DNA from: JAGOUU01 sp964609155
GTDB taxonomy: Bacteria > Pseudomonadota > Gammaproteobacteria > JAGOUU01
Reading direction: 5' to 3'
Length of the DNA stretch: 38,758 nucleotides
Assembly (NCBI GenBank): GCA_964609155.1
Contig: CAZSRF010000023.1
Span: forward strand, 1-38,758
The notes under the pieces are model-generated. The model was given only the letters and a program-made list of their open reading frames with translations. It searched no databases and was not told where the DNA came from. How positions within the stretch are numbered: position 1 is the first letter of the stretch; every line of letters starts with the position of its first letter. This document shows positions 1-8,958 of this stretch, one piece after another. The translations under genes were made by a program, and so were the position numbers.

Positions 1-6
1 TCGCCA

Positions 7-24
7 CTTCCCCTAAAGGGGAAG
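7..24. repeat. Perfect short inverted repeat (7-bp stem, 4-nt loop)
   Basis: CTTCCCC, loop TAAA, GGGGAAG forms a perfect GC-rich hairpin in an otherwise AT-rich stretch. Neither side has a run of T in the transcript sense, so it does not look like a standard rho-independent terminator. It may be part of an intergenic repeat or the edge of an element lying outside the window. Its function is unknown. Confidence 0.4.
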
Positions 25-94
25 AAAACAAACTCACTATGGCTGAAGGGTTACACTGGATGTAAGCTATCTTGATGTAATAATTTAGTAGAAA

Positions 95-877
95 TTAAGA
101 ACCAGGTCTTGGTGGAGCTGAGCCAAGTGAGCTGGGTGAGCTAACTGCAAAATCGTTGAGTTCTTCAATAAGCTTTTCAGAATTAATAGAAGAGCCACCC
201 TTGATGTTAGCTAGAACATTTGGAATACTAGCGGCATCAAATCCAACACTTTCACTCGAACTATAGACACTCCTGCACGGCCGATCTTTATTCCTATAAA
301 ACTCAGTTGTAAAACCATGCCATACCGTCTCGTTATTACAAGTTAGCAGGAGCATGGGTTGCTCACTACTCTTATGCCATGTTTTGGCAAATTCTACCCT
401 GACACCCCGTTTACTAAGAAGTTTCATAAGTTTTTCTAGCTCTGGTGGCGGCCTTTGATCCAGTATTTCTTGTGCCATAGGCCTGTATTTTTTTTCCCTT
501 GAGTCGTTTGAAGTGATGGCTTTAATCAGAGCTGTTGTTAACTCTTTTAATTTGCTCTCTTCTAATGTGTCAAAACCATCTGCATGACGTCCCTGCATGC
601 CAGTTCTTCCCTCACGTGCTTCACGTTTGTGCTCATCAATTTTTTTAATTAGATCTTCATACTCTGTTTGATATGCGCGCGCAGCAACATATACTTCATC
701 TTGTTTTTTTCCAGCAACCCCTCTAAAAAACCCCACAAACTTTGCAATCACCCCTCCATTCACCACCACCCTCTCACCTGCCTCTGTATATTTACGCTCA
801 TCGAATAATTTTTTTTCGATAATAGCATCACATAGCTTCTTTAGCTCGCCATATCTTAAAGAGGGAAAATCAAGCAT
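95..877 (-). CDS. Hypothetical charged protein, unrecognised family
   Basis: I do not recognise this protein. It is about 260 residues from the ATG at 877. The frame stays open to a TTG at 937, but that TTG lies inside a TTGACA hexamer, so the ATG is preferred; neither start has a good ribosome binding site. The protein is rich in Lys, Glu and Arg. It has no signal peptide or membrane segment and appears soluble. The middle carries a possible compact domain (around VEFAKTWHKSSEQPMLLLTC). The last 30 residues shift from an acidic stretch (SEKLIEELNDF) to a Ser/Pro/Gly tail (SSPSSLGSAPPRPGS). Acidic patches near a small-residue tail occur in Dot/Icm effectors, but this is only a resemblance. 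It stands alone, with no operon partner in view. Confidence 0.6.
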   Translation of the reverse strand: MLDFPSLRYGELKKLCDAIIEKKLFDERKYTEAGERVVVNGGVIAKFVGFFRGVAGKKQDEVYVAARAYQTEYEDLIKKIDEHKREAREGRTGMQGRHADGFDTLEESKLKELTTALIKAITSNDSREKKYRPMAQEILDQRPPPELEKLMKLLSKRGVRVEFAKTWHKSSEQPMLLLTCNNETVWHGFTTEFYRNKDRPCRSVYSSSESVGFDAASIPNVLANIKGGSSINSEKLIEELNDFAVSSPSSLGSAPPRPGS

Positions 878-938
878 GTTAATCGATAATTTATAACAGT
901 ATATATTCAACACTAGCTTATTAAAGTAATCTGTCAAA

Positions 939-962
939 TAAACAGCTCTATAAACAGCTCTA
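939..962. repeat. Two tandem copies of a 12-bp unit
   Basis: TAAACAGCTCTA occurs twice head to tail, directly upstream of the hypothetical gene on the minus strand and next to a TTGACA hexamer (932-937, minus). This could be a duplicated regulator-binding site or a small chance duplication. Confidence 0.5.
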
Positions 963-967
963 TTTGG

Positions 968-977
968 GGGTATACCC
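968..977. repeat. 10-bp perfect palindrome GGGTATACCC
   Basis: GGGTATACCC is a perfect palindrome just upstream of the tandem 12-bp repeat. It stands out as GC-rich at its ends within AT-rich intergenic DNA. It could be an operator half or whole site for the hypothetical gene, but nothing ties it to a known regulator. Confidence 0.35.
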
Positions 978-1134
978 TAGGCTCACTAGACCTGCGGTCA
1001 TTAAAAATCAACAGATTGTCACAGCAGAAGGCCGAGTTTCAATACCCAAGAAAAATAATTATCCTGATTAATCATACTGTTATGGTTTATATGGTTGACA
1101 TATGGCAAATTTTTTCTTATTACTTAGTAAGGTT

Positions 1135-2214
1135 TCATCCAATGGTACTTTTTGATAATCTTAAGATCAAGTCCTTTGTCTCATCCCAACCAATACAAGA
1201 ATCTGTAATACTAACCCCATATTTTAATTGCTTAGGATCTATATTCTTACTACTCTGATTACCTGGGAATAAAAAACTTTCTAGCATCATGCCTTTGATA
1301 TATTTGCCTTGGGGAGTTTGCAATTGCCTAATAACATCAAAAAATACATTTCTTTGATTTTGATAATCTTTTCCGCTATTCCCGTGACTACAATCTATCA
1401 TAATAGCTGGGTTTAAGTGAAAAAAATTAAGTTTGTCTAAAACTTGTTTTATATTTTCAGCTTGATAGTTTGGTCCATTACACCCACCACGCAAGATTAA
1501 ATGAGTATTCTTATTGCCATTAGTTTTAGTCGCACAAGCTAATCCATTTTCACTTATAGAGAAACTAATTGTTTTTTGTTTAGACGCTACTAATGCCGCA
1601 ATAGCACTATCCATTTGACCATCAGTCGCATTTTTAAATCCCACAGGTATATTTAAACCGGACACAAAATTACGATGAATCTGACTTTCAACAGTTCTTG
1701 CACCAATAGCTCCCCAGCTTATTAAATCTAATAAATAGTGGGGAGTAATCATGTCTAAAAACTCTGTCGCTGTAGGTACACCCAATGCGTTTATTTTTAA
1801 AAGAAGTTCTCTTGCGTTAAATAACCCAGTATTAATTTTATTACTGTTATCTAGATAAGGATCATGGAGATAACCTTGCCAACCAGTAGATGTTCTTGGC
1901 TTAGCAAAATACGTACGCATAACTAAAAATAATTTATCTTTTACTTGATAAGATAACTGTTGCAATCTTTGGGCATATTCTAATGCTGCTATCGGATCAT
2001 GAATAGAGCAAGGCCCTACTACTAATAGAAGACGTGGATCACGGTGATGCAAGATATTTACAATTGTCTCACAACTTTTGACGATCTTATTAGATATCTC
2101 AATAGGAACAGGGATCAGTTTTTTTAATACTGCTGGGGTAATTAAAAGTTCCTGCTCTACTTCTTGAGTATTCTTTTGAGTATCTGCTGGTAAGCACGAC
2201 TCACTACTCGACAT
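1135..2214 (-). CDS. 3-deoxy-7-phosphoheptulonate (DAHP) synthase, class I
   Basis: Condenses phosphoenolpyruvate with erythrose 4-phosphate, the first step of the shikimate pathway, in the cytoplasm. The 359-residue length fits the AroF/AroG/AroH group. Visible signatures are VVGPCSIHDP near residue 66 with the metal-binding Cys at 69, RTYFAKPRTSTGWQGYLHDP, IGARTVESQIHR, LRGGCNGPNY, MIDCSHGNSGKD and a C-terminal GVSITDSCIGWDET, all in family order. I cannot tell from sequence which aromatic amino acid inhibits it, so no isoform letter is given. The ATG at 2214 follows an AAGAAG-like Shine-Dalgarno. It stands alone and divergent from suhB, with an extended -10 promoter at 2247-2255. No leader peptide or attenuator was seen. 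Confidence 0.95.
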   Translation of the reverse strand: MSSSESCLPADTQKNTQEVEQELLITPAVLKKLIPVPIEISNKIVKSCETIVNILHHRDPRLLLVVGPCSIHDPIAALEYAQRLQQLSYQVKDKLFLVMRTYFAKPRTSTGWQGYLHDPYLDNSNKINTGLFNARELLLKINALGVPTATEFLDMITPHYLLDLISWGAIGARTVESQIHRNFVSGLNIPVGFKNATDGQMDSAIAALVASKQKTISFSISENGLACATKTNGNKNTHLILRGGCNGPNYQAENIKQVLDKLNFFHLNPAIMIDCSHGNSGKDYQNQRNVFFDVIRQLQTPQGKYIKGMMLESFLFPGNQSSKNIDPKQLKYGVSITDSCIGWDETKDLILRLSKSTIG

Positions 2215-2246
2215 GACTTCTTACTTCATTCTTAACTTAATTGCTA

Positions 2247-2255
2247 ATTATATCA
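2247..2255 (-). promoter_or_regulatory. Extended -10 promoter for the DAHP synthase gene
   Basis: On the minus strand the sequence reads TGATATAAT, a perfect TATAAT (2247-2252) with the upstream TG of an extended -10 element. No good -35 hexamer is present at 16-18 nt, which fits the extended type. The expected start site leaves a leader of about 25-30 nt before the ATG. Confidence 0.55.
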
Positions 2256-2313
2256 GTAATATGCTCTTTCAGTTATTAAATTTAATTGTATTTTTGACTG
2301 ACATTCTATATTA

Positions 2314-2342
2314 TTGACACCTTGTTGATCAATATTGATTAT
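2314..2342 (+). promoter_or_regulatory. Sigma70-type promoter for suhB
   Basis: A perfect TTGACA (2314-2319) is followed after 17 nt by GATTAT (2337-2342), a 4 of 6 match to the -10 consensus. It sits about 57 nt before the suhB start. The intervening TTGATCAA is a small palindrome that could bind a regulator. Confidence 0.55.
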
Positions 2343-2398
2343 TTTCTTTAAAAAATTACTCACTTAACTCACATAACTTAGGTTTGGAAAGTTGTACT

Positions 2399-3187
2399 AT
2401 GCATCCGATGATTAATACTGCCGTCCGCGCGGCCAGAGAGGCTGGGAAAATTATATTGCGCGCTTACGATGATAAGAATCGTTTAACTATTGATACTAAA
2501 GGCCTTAATGATTATGTAACACAAGTGGATAAAGCTGCTGAGCGCGCCATTATTAAAATACTACAAGAAGCTTACCCTGATCACAGTATTTTAGCTGAGG
2601 AGTCAGGAAGTCATGAGATTAGGAATTCTAAGTATCAATGGATTATTGATCCACTAGACGGCACCTTAAATTTTATTCATGGCTTTGGGCACTTTTGTGT
2701 ATCAATAGCATTAAAAATTAATAATGTTGTTGAACATGGTGTTATCTACGATCCTATTCGTAATGAGCTTTTTACGGCAACTCGCGGCTCTGGGGCAAGC
2801 TTAGACAATCATCGCATTCGTGTTAATAAAAAAACTAGCATAGAAGGATGTTTTTTAGCAACCGGGTACTCTGTTCGCAAGCCAGAACAACTGGATCAAA
2901 ATATTAAAATATTTAGCTCTATTATAAAACAAGCATCTGATATACGTGTTGCAGGATCTGCAGCGCTTGATTTAGCTTATGTCGCTGCTGGTAGATTAGA
3001 TGGCTATTATCAAAGCGATTTACAGCCTTGGGATCTTGCTGCAGGCAGTCTTCTAGTAACAGAAGCTGGTGGTTATGTGGGAGACTTTAAAGGCGGCGAA
3101 GACTACTTGGCCTCAGGTAAAATTATTGCGGGGAATATGAAAATTTACAAAAATCTGTTGCAAGAAATTTTCACGCACCGTAATTAA
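2399..3187 (+). CDS. suhB: Inositol-1-monophosphatase family protein SuhB
   Basis: Mg2+-dependent phosphatase of the inositol monophosphatase superfamily. In E. coli, SuhB also binds RNA polymerase and helps rRNA transcription antitermination. From the ATG at 2399 it has 262 residues and begins MHPMINTAVRAAREAG, closely matching the E. coli SuhB start. The frame extends upstream to a TTG at 2384, but this alignment and the poor TTG context favour the ATG. Catalytic features are the ILAEESG motif (acidic residues at 67 and 68), WIIDPLDGTLNFIHG with Asp84 and Asp87, and the C-terminal QPWDLAAGSLLVTEAGG. It has its own promoter upstream and converges with the secreted repeat protein gene, whose stop codon overlaps the end of this frame. 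Confidence 0.95.
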   Translation: MHPMINTAVRAAREAGKIILRAYDDKNRLTIDTKGLNDYVTQVDKAAERAIIKILQEAYPDHSILAEESGSHEIRNSKYQWIIDPLDGTLNFIHGFGHFCVSIALKINNVVEHGVIYDPIRNELFTATRGSGASLDNHRIRVNKKTSIEGCFLATGYSVRKPEQLDQNIKIFSSIIKQASDIRVAGSAALDLAYVAAGRLDGYYQSDLQPWDLAAGSLLVTEAGGYVGDFKGGEDYLASGKIIAGNMKIYKNLLQEIFTHRN

Positions 3188-5557
3188 TGATAGCTATATG
3201 TGTCAACCGAGCCAAAACATTGATACTGATCCTCGGAGCCGCCACCAGGCCTAGCTGATGATTGACATCCACTACCAACCATCCCTTCATACTCACCAGG
3301 CCGCCACATATAGCACCTCTTCTGATCGTAACATATAAATCCGTGTTTCTCTATCAGGGCCTGCTCTACTGCTTGTTTAAAAGTAAGTGGGGATTTTATA
3401 CGACCTTGAGCAATAGCCATGTCAAGAGGCATTACATCATTATTCGGACTAGGCACAATAGTGCTAACACAAGCATTTGTACAGTAATTATACTTAGTAA
3501 GTTTTTCTGTGTACAATGGCGCAAATGCTTTTATATCACTACTTTGATCACTTACAATATTCTGTATTGCAGTTATATCACCATAATATCCACTACATAC
3601 GCTCGATAGGCTCCACGCTGAATTCTTGAACTTATTTACATCAATTGGAGATACCCAGCAATCATTATCATTTACAGCTATACATGTATACATCGAACTA
3701 GCGTCTTTCTTACATACTATACCATGTGTTCCACCAGCAATCTCTATACCATCAGCTTTTAATACATATCTATTTCCCTCATTTACTGCTGTCAGTGTAA
3801 CGGGCTGTATTGTCATGCCACTTGCTTTATAGACATCTATAGTAGCTTGATTCACGCAGTTATTGCGTAATAGCTCTCTTCCACAAGCTTTGGCTCTATC
3901 ATTATCTGAGGACCACGAATCACAATGCTGCATCGCAATATTCATACAACTATAAGGAAATGCATTTGGCCCTGTTAACTTACCAGAGGCGCCAATACAT
4001 TTAGTTTTATCTGCTGCATCGCTTATGTTTGGATCTAACACCTTATTTAACAAAGACGAGGTACTATTCAAAAACCGTTGATTTGCATGCAGAGCATAAC
4101 ATGCATCAGCTGTTATTTCTTTGTCATTACCTGAAGTATAAACGCCAGTCACTGTTGTCATCCCATTTGCATTATATACAGTTATAGCATCTTGATTTAA
4201 ACAGTTNNNNNNNNNNNNNNNNNNNNNNNNNNNNNNNNNNNNNNNNNNNNNNNNNNNNNNNNNNNNNNNNNNNNNNNNNNNNNNNNNNNNNNNNNNNNNN
4301 NNNNNNAGTGTAACATGCATCAGCTGTTATTTCTTTATCATTACCCGAAGTATAAATGCCAGTCGCTGTTGTCATCCCATTTGCATTATATACAGTTATA
4401 GCATCTTGATTTAAACAGTTATTACGTAATAACTCTCTTCCACAAGCTTTGGCTCTATCATTATCTGAGGACCACGAATCACAATGCTGCATCGCAATAT
4501 TCATACAACTATAAGGAAATGCATTTGGCCCTGTTAACTTACCAGAGGCGCCAATACATTTAGTTTTATCTGCTGCATCGCTTATGCTTGGATCTAACAC
4601 TTTATTTAGCAAAGACGAGGTACTATTCAAAAACCGTTGATTTGCATGCAGAGTGTAACATGCATCAGCTGTTATTTCTTTATCATTACCCGAAGTATAA
4701 ATGCCATTTTGCATCGGGGCATTTGTAAACTCACCAACCATTCTTTTGTCTGCAGAATTAAGTACTTCTGTTTTTAATATTTGAAACTTTGAATCTGAGC
4801 AAGGTGTGCTAACCAATCCTACGGATTTTAATCTATCGGTAGAAGGATTTTGCATTTCAAGATATTGACAATTTGCATCATTATCTTCAGCAACACAAAC
4901 TAACCTGTTAGCAGCAGCGTCAAGAGAACATGCTATCGCATTTTGCGCTTGGCCAAGTTTAAAGTAACTCGTAATGCCTTGTCCTAATGAACTCACTGAA
5001 TCTACTCTACCTTGAAAACAAAAAACACCTCCGCCTGATGCACAAGCTGAGGGTGATTCTTTAATCTGAAGATTTAAGAGGCTATCGATAGCAGCTTCCT
5101 TTATATTGAATACCCCTCCAGCAGTGGCAGAATCATAGCGAGAACCTGGAATAACAGCAACTAAGTACTTTAAGTTTTGAAAAGTGGCATCCAGACACGA
5201 AACATCCTTCCACTGTTGCTCAAGTGTATTGACATCTACACTTGGATCCTCAATAGTCTTTTCGGGAATCAACACATACGAGCACCTGTCTGGACCTAAT
5301 TGTCCATAAGCTACGAATTTACCCGGCAGCGCGTTGGAGTATGTAAGCCCGACCGCAGTAAATTTTCGAACAGGAAACCACCAGCCATTCATCGTGTCTA
5401 TTCGCACGGTATAATAATAACCAGATGAGATATTCTGGGAAAGCACAAGATAATGAGCATCAAGCTGAACATCATGAGCATGAGACCCCCAGTTTGCATA
5501 CGCTGCAAAATTTGATATAAAATACAACAAAACAAATATCAGAGAGTTAATTTTCAT
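3184..5557 (-). CDS. Secreted Cys-rich protein with 115-residue tandem repeats (interrupted by an assembly gap)
   Basis: I do not recognise the family. The ATG at 5557 opens a clear signal peptide (MKINSLIFVLLYFISNFAAYA), with likely cleavage after AYA, so the product is exported. A unique N-terminal region with many Cys leads into tandem 115-residue units, each with five or six Cys and the motifs YTSGNDKEITADACY, LHANQRFLNSTSSLLNK and CDSWSSDNDRAKACGRELL. A unique Cys-rich C-terminus follows. The 100-N run (4207-4306) breaks the frame, but the repeat period shows that 231 nt are really missing there. With that length the two halves are in one frame and give about 834 residues. Disulfide bonding in the periplasm or outside the cell is inferred. 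The gene has its own promoter at 5601-5628. Confidence 0.8.
3802..4146 (-). repeat. Third copy of the 345-bp coding repeat (tail diverged)
   Basis: This unit starts GVYTSGNDKEITADACYA and is nearly identical in DNA to the first copy for most of its length, with a few mainly silent changes. Its last part diverges (NNCVNQATIDVYKASGM in place of NNCLNQDAITVYNANGM), so it marks the end of the array. Confidence 0.85.
4147..4360 (-). repeat. Second copy of the 345-bp coding repeat, largely lost in the gap
   Basis: Only 114 known bases remain (both ends of the unit) around 100 N. Full units are 345 bp, so 231 bp are missing if one copy is present, or 231 plus a multiple of 345 if more copies were collapsed. 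Confidence 0.85.
4207..4306. other. Assembly gap (100 N placeholder)
   Basis: Exactly 100 N inside a tandem repeat, the usual placeholder for a gap of unknown size. The repeat period predicts 231 bp. Since 100 is not a multiple of three and 231 is, the placeholder creates a false frameshift. Confidence 0.95.
4361..4705 (-). repeat. First copy of the 345-bp coding repeat
   Basis: Complete unit of 115 codons, beginning GIYTSGNDKEITADACYT and ending NANGMTTAT. The distance to the same point in the next copy (agtgtaacatgcat at 4652 and 4307) is exactly 345 bp. Confidence 0.9.
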
Positions 5558-5600
5558 ACTGAAGCAACACTACTATATTCTCTAGGTAAATATATCTTCA

Positions 5601-5628
5601 ATTATAGTTAAACAACTTTCTTTTTCAA
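5601..5628 (-). promoter_or_regulatory. Sigma70-type promoter for the secreted repeat protein
   Basis: Minus strand: TTGAAA (5623-5628), 16-nt spacer, perfect TATAAT (5601-5606), about 44 nt before the ATG at 5557. The -35 lies inside the last codons of hutH, so the secreted protein gene can be transcribed independently of the hut operon. Confidence 0.65.
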
Positions 5629-7146
5629 GGATTCTAAATTACATTGACAGAATTCATACGCTCCCTTCAAATCTGTATAAAAAAATCTATCACCCTCATA
5701 AAAATCTACAGTTTTTCTTAATTCTGTGATTATATTTTCAATAACCATGGAACTTTTTAAGGGTCGACGTAATTCAATGCCTTGCGCAGCTGATAATAAC
5801 TCTATAGACAGGATGTGAGTACAATTCTCTATCATATTAATTAATCTTCTTGCTCCATACGTAGCCATACTAACATGATCTTCTTGGTTAGCTGATGTTG
5901 GGATGCTATCAGTAACAGTTGGAGTAGCAAGGGCTTTATTTTCACTTACTAAACTTGCGGCTGTAACTTGGGCAATCATAAAGCCAGAATTAAGCCCACT
6001 GTCTTTTACTAAAAACGCTGGTAGACCACTAAAATGAGGATCTACTAACAAAGACGTGCGACGTTCTGATATCGAACCCATCTCTGCAAGAACTAATGCC
6101 AAATTATCCACTGCAAACCCAATTGGCTCTGCATGAAAATTACCACCAAATAATATTTTTTCTTCAGAACTAAATATTAATGGGTTATCAGTAACAGAAT
6201 TTATTTCATTAATGATCACCTGCTGTGCAAACTCAAACTGCTGCCAACAAGCTCCCAACACTTGAGGCTGGCATCTGATTGAATAAGGATCTTGAACTTT
6301 TACACAGTCTTTATTATTATGAGATTCTAATATTTCGCTACCTTCCAATAAGTTATATAATTGCTCAGCGACTTTTATTTGCCCAGGTTGATTCCGTACT
6401 TTCGAAATTAAATAATTAAATGGCATACGAGAACCACCAATTGCATCAACACTCATAGCACCAATTAATAAACTTGCATTAAGTAAATGCTCAATTTTTA
6501 ATAGGCTATATATAGCCAAACTTGTTGTCACCTGAGTACCATTGAGTAACGCAAGACCTTCTTTAGAGGCGAATAGATACGGCTTTTTATTTGTGAGTTC
6601 TAACCAATGCTTTGCGGAAATAATTTTTTCTTGATAATAAACTTCTCCATATCCAATTAAAGGTGCAACCATATGTGCTAAAGGTGCCAAATCGCCAGAT
6701 GCACCAACAGAACCTTTTTCAGGAATGCATGGCAACGCATCCGTATTATAATATTCTATAAGTTTTTCTATAGTTTCTAGTTTAACTCCAGAATATCCCA
6801 TGGCAAGACTATTAATTTTTAAAACTAAAATCAATCTTGTAATCTCTTGGTTTAGATAATTACCAACACCCGTTGAATGAGATAAAATTAAATTTTCTTG
6901 TAATGCATTAAGATTATTCTCATCAATTTTTTTATTAGCCAATAATCCAAAGCCAGTATTAACTCCATAAATAAGCTCATTTTTACTGAGAGATTGCTCT
7001 AAAAATTCTCGACTATTTAAAATATTTTTTATGGCACCAGCTGCAAGCTTAATTGTAGATCCACCAAGCATTAATAATTTTAAATCTTCAAGAGCAATCT
7101 CACCTGGATATAAAACAAAATTCTTTTTTGTGCATGATTCAATCAT
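5608..7146 (-). CDS. hutH: Histidine ammonia-lyase
   Basis: Removes ammonia from histidine to give urocanate, the first step of histidine breakdown. The 512-residue length is normal for the family. The MIO cofactor triad Ala-Ser-Gly is at residues 149-151 in KGSVGASGDLAPLAHM, and the catalytic Tyr is at 60 in YGVNTGFG. Later family blocks such as NPLIFS, GGNFHAEPIGF and TSANQEDHVSM are all present. It is the last gene of the hut operon, 33 nt after hutU, although its reaction comes first. Nothing suggests a broken gene. Confidence 0.97.
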   Translation of the reverse strand: MIESCTKKNFVLYPGEIALEDLKLLMLGGSTIKLAAGAIKNILNSREFLEQSLSKNELIYGVNTGFGLLANKKIDENNLNALQENLILSHSTGVGNYLNQEITRLILVLKINSLAMGYSGVKLETIEKLIEYYNTDALPCIPEKGSVGASGDLAPLAHMVAPLIGYGEVYYQEKIISAKHWLELTNKKPYLFASKEGLALLNGTQVTTSLAIYSLLKIEHLLNASLLIGAMSVDAIGGSRMPFNYLISKVRNQPGQIKVAEQLYNLLEGSEILESHNNKDCVKVQDPYSIRCQPQVLGACWQQFEFAQQVIINEINSVTDNPLIFSSEEKILFGGNFHAEPIGFAVDNLALVLAEMGSISERRTSLLVDPHFSGLPAFLVKDSGLNSGFMIAQVTAASLVSENKALATPTVTDSIPTSANQEDHVSMATYGARRLINMIENCTHILSIELLSAAQGIELRRPLKSSMVIENIITELRKTVDFYEGDRFFYTDLKGAYEFCQCNLESLKKKVV

Positions 7147-7179
7147 AGTATAGTTAATCTTTATATTTAGTGGTTAAAT

Positions 7180-8844
7180 CTATAACATCGGTAGATCAAG
7201 TTTATTTTCGATGGCACACTCAATAGCATCTTGGTATCCTGCATCAGCATGCCTCATAACACCTGTTGCGGGATCATTAAATAACACACGTTTTAATCTT
7301 ATTTCAGCCTCTTTGGTGCCATCTGCCACTGCAACAAACCCTGAGTGCTGCGAAAACCCCATACCAACACCACCACCATGATGGAAACTTACCCAAGTTG
7401 CACCACTTGCAGTGTTTAATAATAGATTCAACAATGGCCAGTCTGACACAGCATCAGATCCATCTTTCATACTTTCAGTTTCACGATTGGGGCTCGCAAC
7501 AGAGCCAGAATCTAGATGATCACGGCCTATAGCAATAGGGCCACTTAACTCACCACGCGCAACCATATTATTAAATTCTACGCCTAATCGATCCCTATCT
7601 CCTAAACCAACCCAACATATTCTTGCAGGCAGTCCTTGAAATTTGATGTGTTTTTGCGCCATATCCAACCAGCGATGCAAACTCTTATGATTGGGTAATA
7701 ATTCTTTTACTTTTTTATCTGTTTTAAATATATCCTCTGGCTCACCTGACAGAGCAACCCAGCGAAATGGTCCAATACCTCTACAAAATAAAGGTCTAAT
7801 ATAAGCTGGCACAAACCCTGGAAAATCAAAGGCATTTTTTACTCCCTCTTCAAAAGCCACTTGGCGTATATTATTACCATAGTCAACTGTAGGGATCCCT
7901 CTTTTATTAAAATCAAGCATCGCTTTTAGCTGAACTTTAATTGATTCTCTGGCTGCCTGAGTAACTTTTTTAGGATCTTCACGGCGTAATTTAACTGCTT
8001 GCTCAAGTGTCCAGCCTTGTGGCAAATAACCATTTAATGGATCATGTGCACTGGTTTGATCAGTCACTAGATCTGGTCGTACATTTCTTTTGATTAATTC
8101 TGGATAGATATCTGCCGCATTGCCTAACAAACCTACGGATATATTTTGTTTATGTTCAACTGCTGTATTTATTAAATTTAGTGCTTCATCTAGATCATCT
8201 GTAAATTGCTGTAAATACCCTGTGTTAAGTCTTTTTAATATTTTACTATAATCACACTCCACGGCTAGCACACTAAACCCAGCCATAGTAGCAGCCAATG
8301 GTTGCGCGCCACCCATACCTCCTAAACCTGCTGTCAAAATCCACTTACCCGCAATTTGACCATCAAAGTGCTGTCTACCCATTTCAACAAAGGTTTCATA
8401 GGTGCCTTGGACTATCCCTTGACTACCTATATATATCCAAGAGCCAGCTGTCATTTGACCATACATCATTAAATCTTGTTTGTCCAATGCATTAAATACA
8501 TCCCATGTGGACCAATTAGGAACCAAATTAGAGTTTGCAATAAGAACTCGAGGTGCATCAATATGTGTTCTAAAAATACCAACAGGCTTACCTGATTGGA
8601 TCAATAAACTTTGATCACCTTGTAATTTTTTTAATGATTCTAAAATTTTATCAAAACACTCCCAATTGCGCGCAGCACGCCCAATACCACCATACACTAC
8701 AAGTTCTTTAGGATTCTCAGCAACACTAGGATCCAGATTATTTTGTATTAGCCTAAATGCTGCCTCTATTTGCCAATTAGCAGTATTTAATTTATTACCC
8801 GTGGGGGATTGAATGACACAATCTCTATATTTAGTATATTTCAT
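7180..8844 (-). CDS. hutU: Urocanate hydratase (urocanase)
   Basis: NAD+-dependent enzyme that hydrates urocanate to 4-imidazolone-5-propionate. At 554 residues it has full family length. Diagnostic stretches are GGLGGMGGAQPLAATMAG (nucleotide-binding Gly-rich loop), TDQTSAHDPLNGYLPQGW, LPARICWVGLGDRDRLG with the conserved Cys region, and FHHGGGVGMGFSQHSG. The ATG at 8844 has AGGA 7 nt upstream. Beyond that is an assembly gap and a 9-bp tandem repeat that contains AGGA once per unit, so the distance to hutI is unknown. It lies in the hut operon after hutI and before hutH. Confidence 0.97.
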   Translation of the reverse strand: MKYTKYRDCVIQSPTGNKLNTANWQIEAAFRLIQNNLDPSVAENPKELVVYGGIGRAARNWECFDKILESLKKLQGDQSLLIQSGKPVGIFRTHIDAPRVLIANSNLVPNWSTWDVFNALDKQDLMMYGQMTAGSWIYIGSQGIVQGTYETFVEMGRQHFDGQIAGKWILTAGLGGMGGAQPLAATMAGFSVLAVECDYSKILKRLNTGYLQQFTDDLDEALNLINTAVEHKQNISVGLLGNAADIYPELIKRNVRPDLVTDQTSAHDPLNGYLPQGWTLEQAVKLRREDPKKVTQAARESIKVQLKAMLDFNKRGIPTVDYGNNIRQVAFEEGVKNAFDFPGFVPAYIRPLFCRGIGPFRWVALSGEPEDIFKTDKKVKELLPNHKSLHRWLDMAQKHIKFQGLPARICWVGLGDRDRLGVEFNNMVARGELSGPIAIGRDHLDSGSVASPNRETESMKDGSDAVSDWPLLNLLLNTASGATWVSFHHGGGVGMGFSQHSGFVAVADGTKEAEIRLKRVLFNDPATGVMRHADAGYQDAIECAIENKLDLPML

Positions 8845-8858
8845 ATGGATGTCCTATC

Positions 8859-8958
8859 NNNNNNNNNNNNNNNNNNNNNNNNNNNNNNNNNNNNNNNNNN
8901 NNNNNNNNNNNNNNNNNNNNNNNNNNNNNNNNNNNNNNNNNNNNNNNNNNNNNNNNNN
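8859..8958. other. Assembly gap (100 N placeholder) in the hutI-hutU junction
   Basis: Exactly 100 N beginning 14 nt upstream of the hutU start and bordered by a 9-bp tandem repeat. The tandem array probably continues into the gap and caused it. Confidence 0.95.

Noticed and set aside
7..24. Rho-independent terminator at the window start
   Set aside because: The hairpin is good, but neither strand has the following T run.
1016..1258. 80-residue plus-strand open frame
   Set aside because: It overlaps the 3' end of the DAHP synthase gene antisense, has no recognisable domain and no ribosome binding site.
3184..4320. Two separate repeat-protein genes (3184-4320 and 4172-5557)
   Set aside because: They overlap through the N run, and the upstream start (MHVT) is a frame artefact. 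Correcting the gap to 231 bp joins them in one frame.
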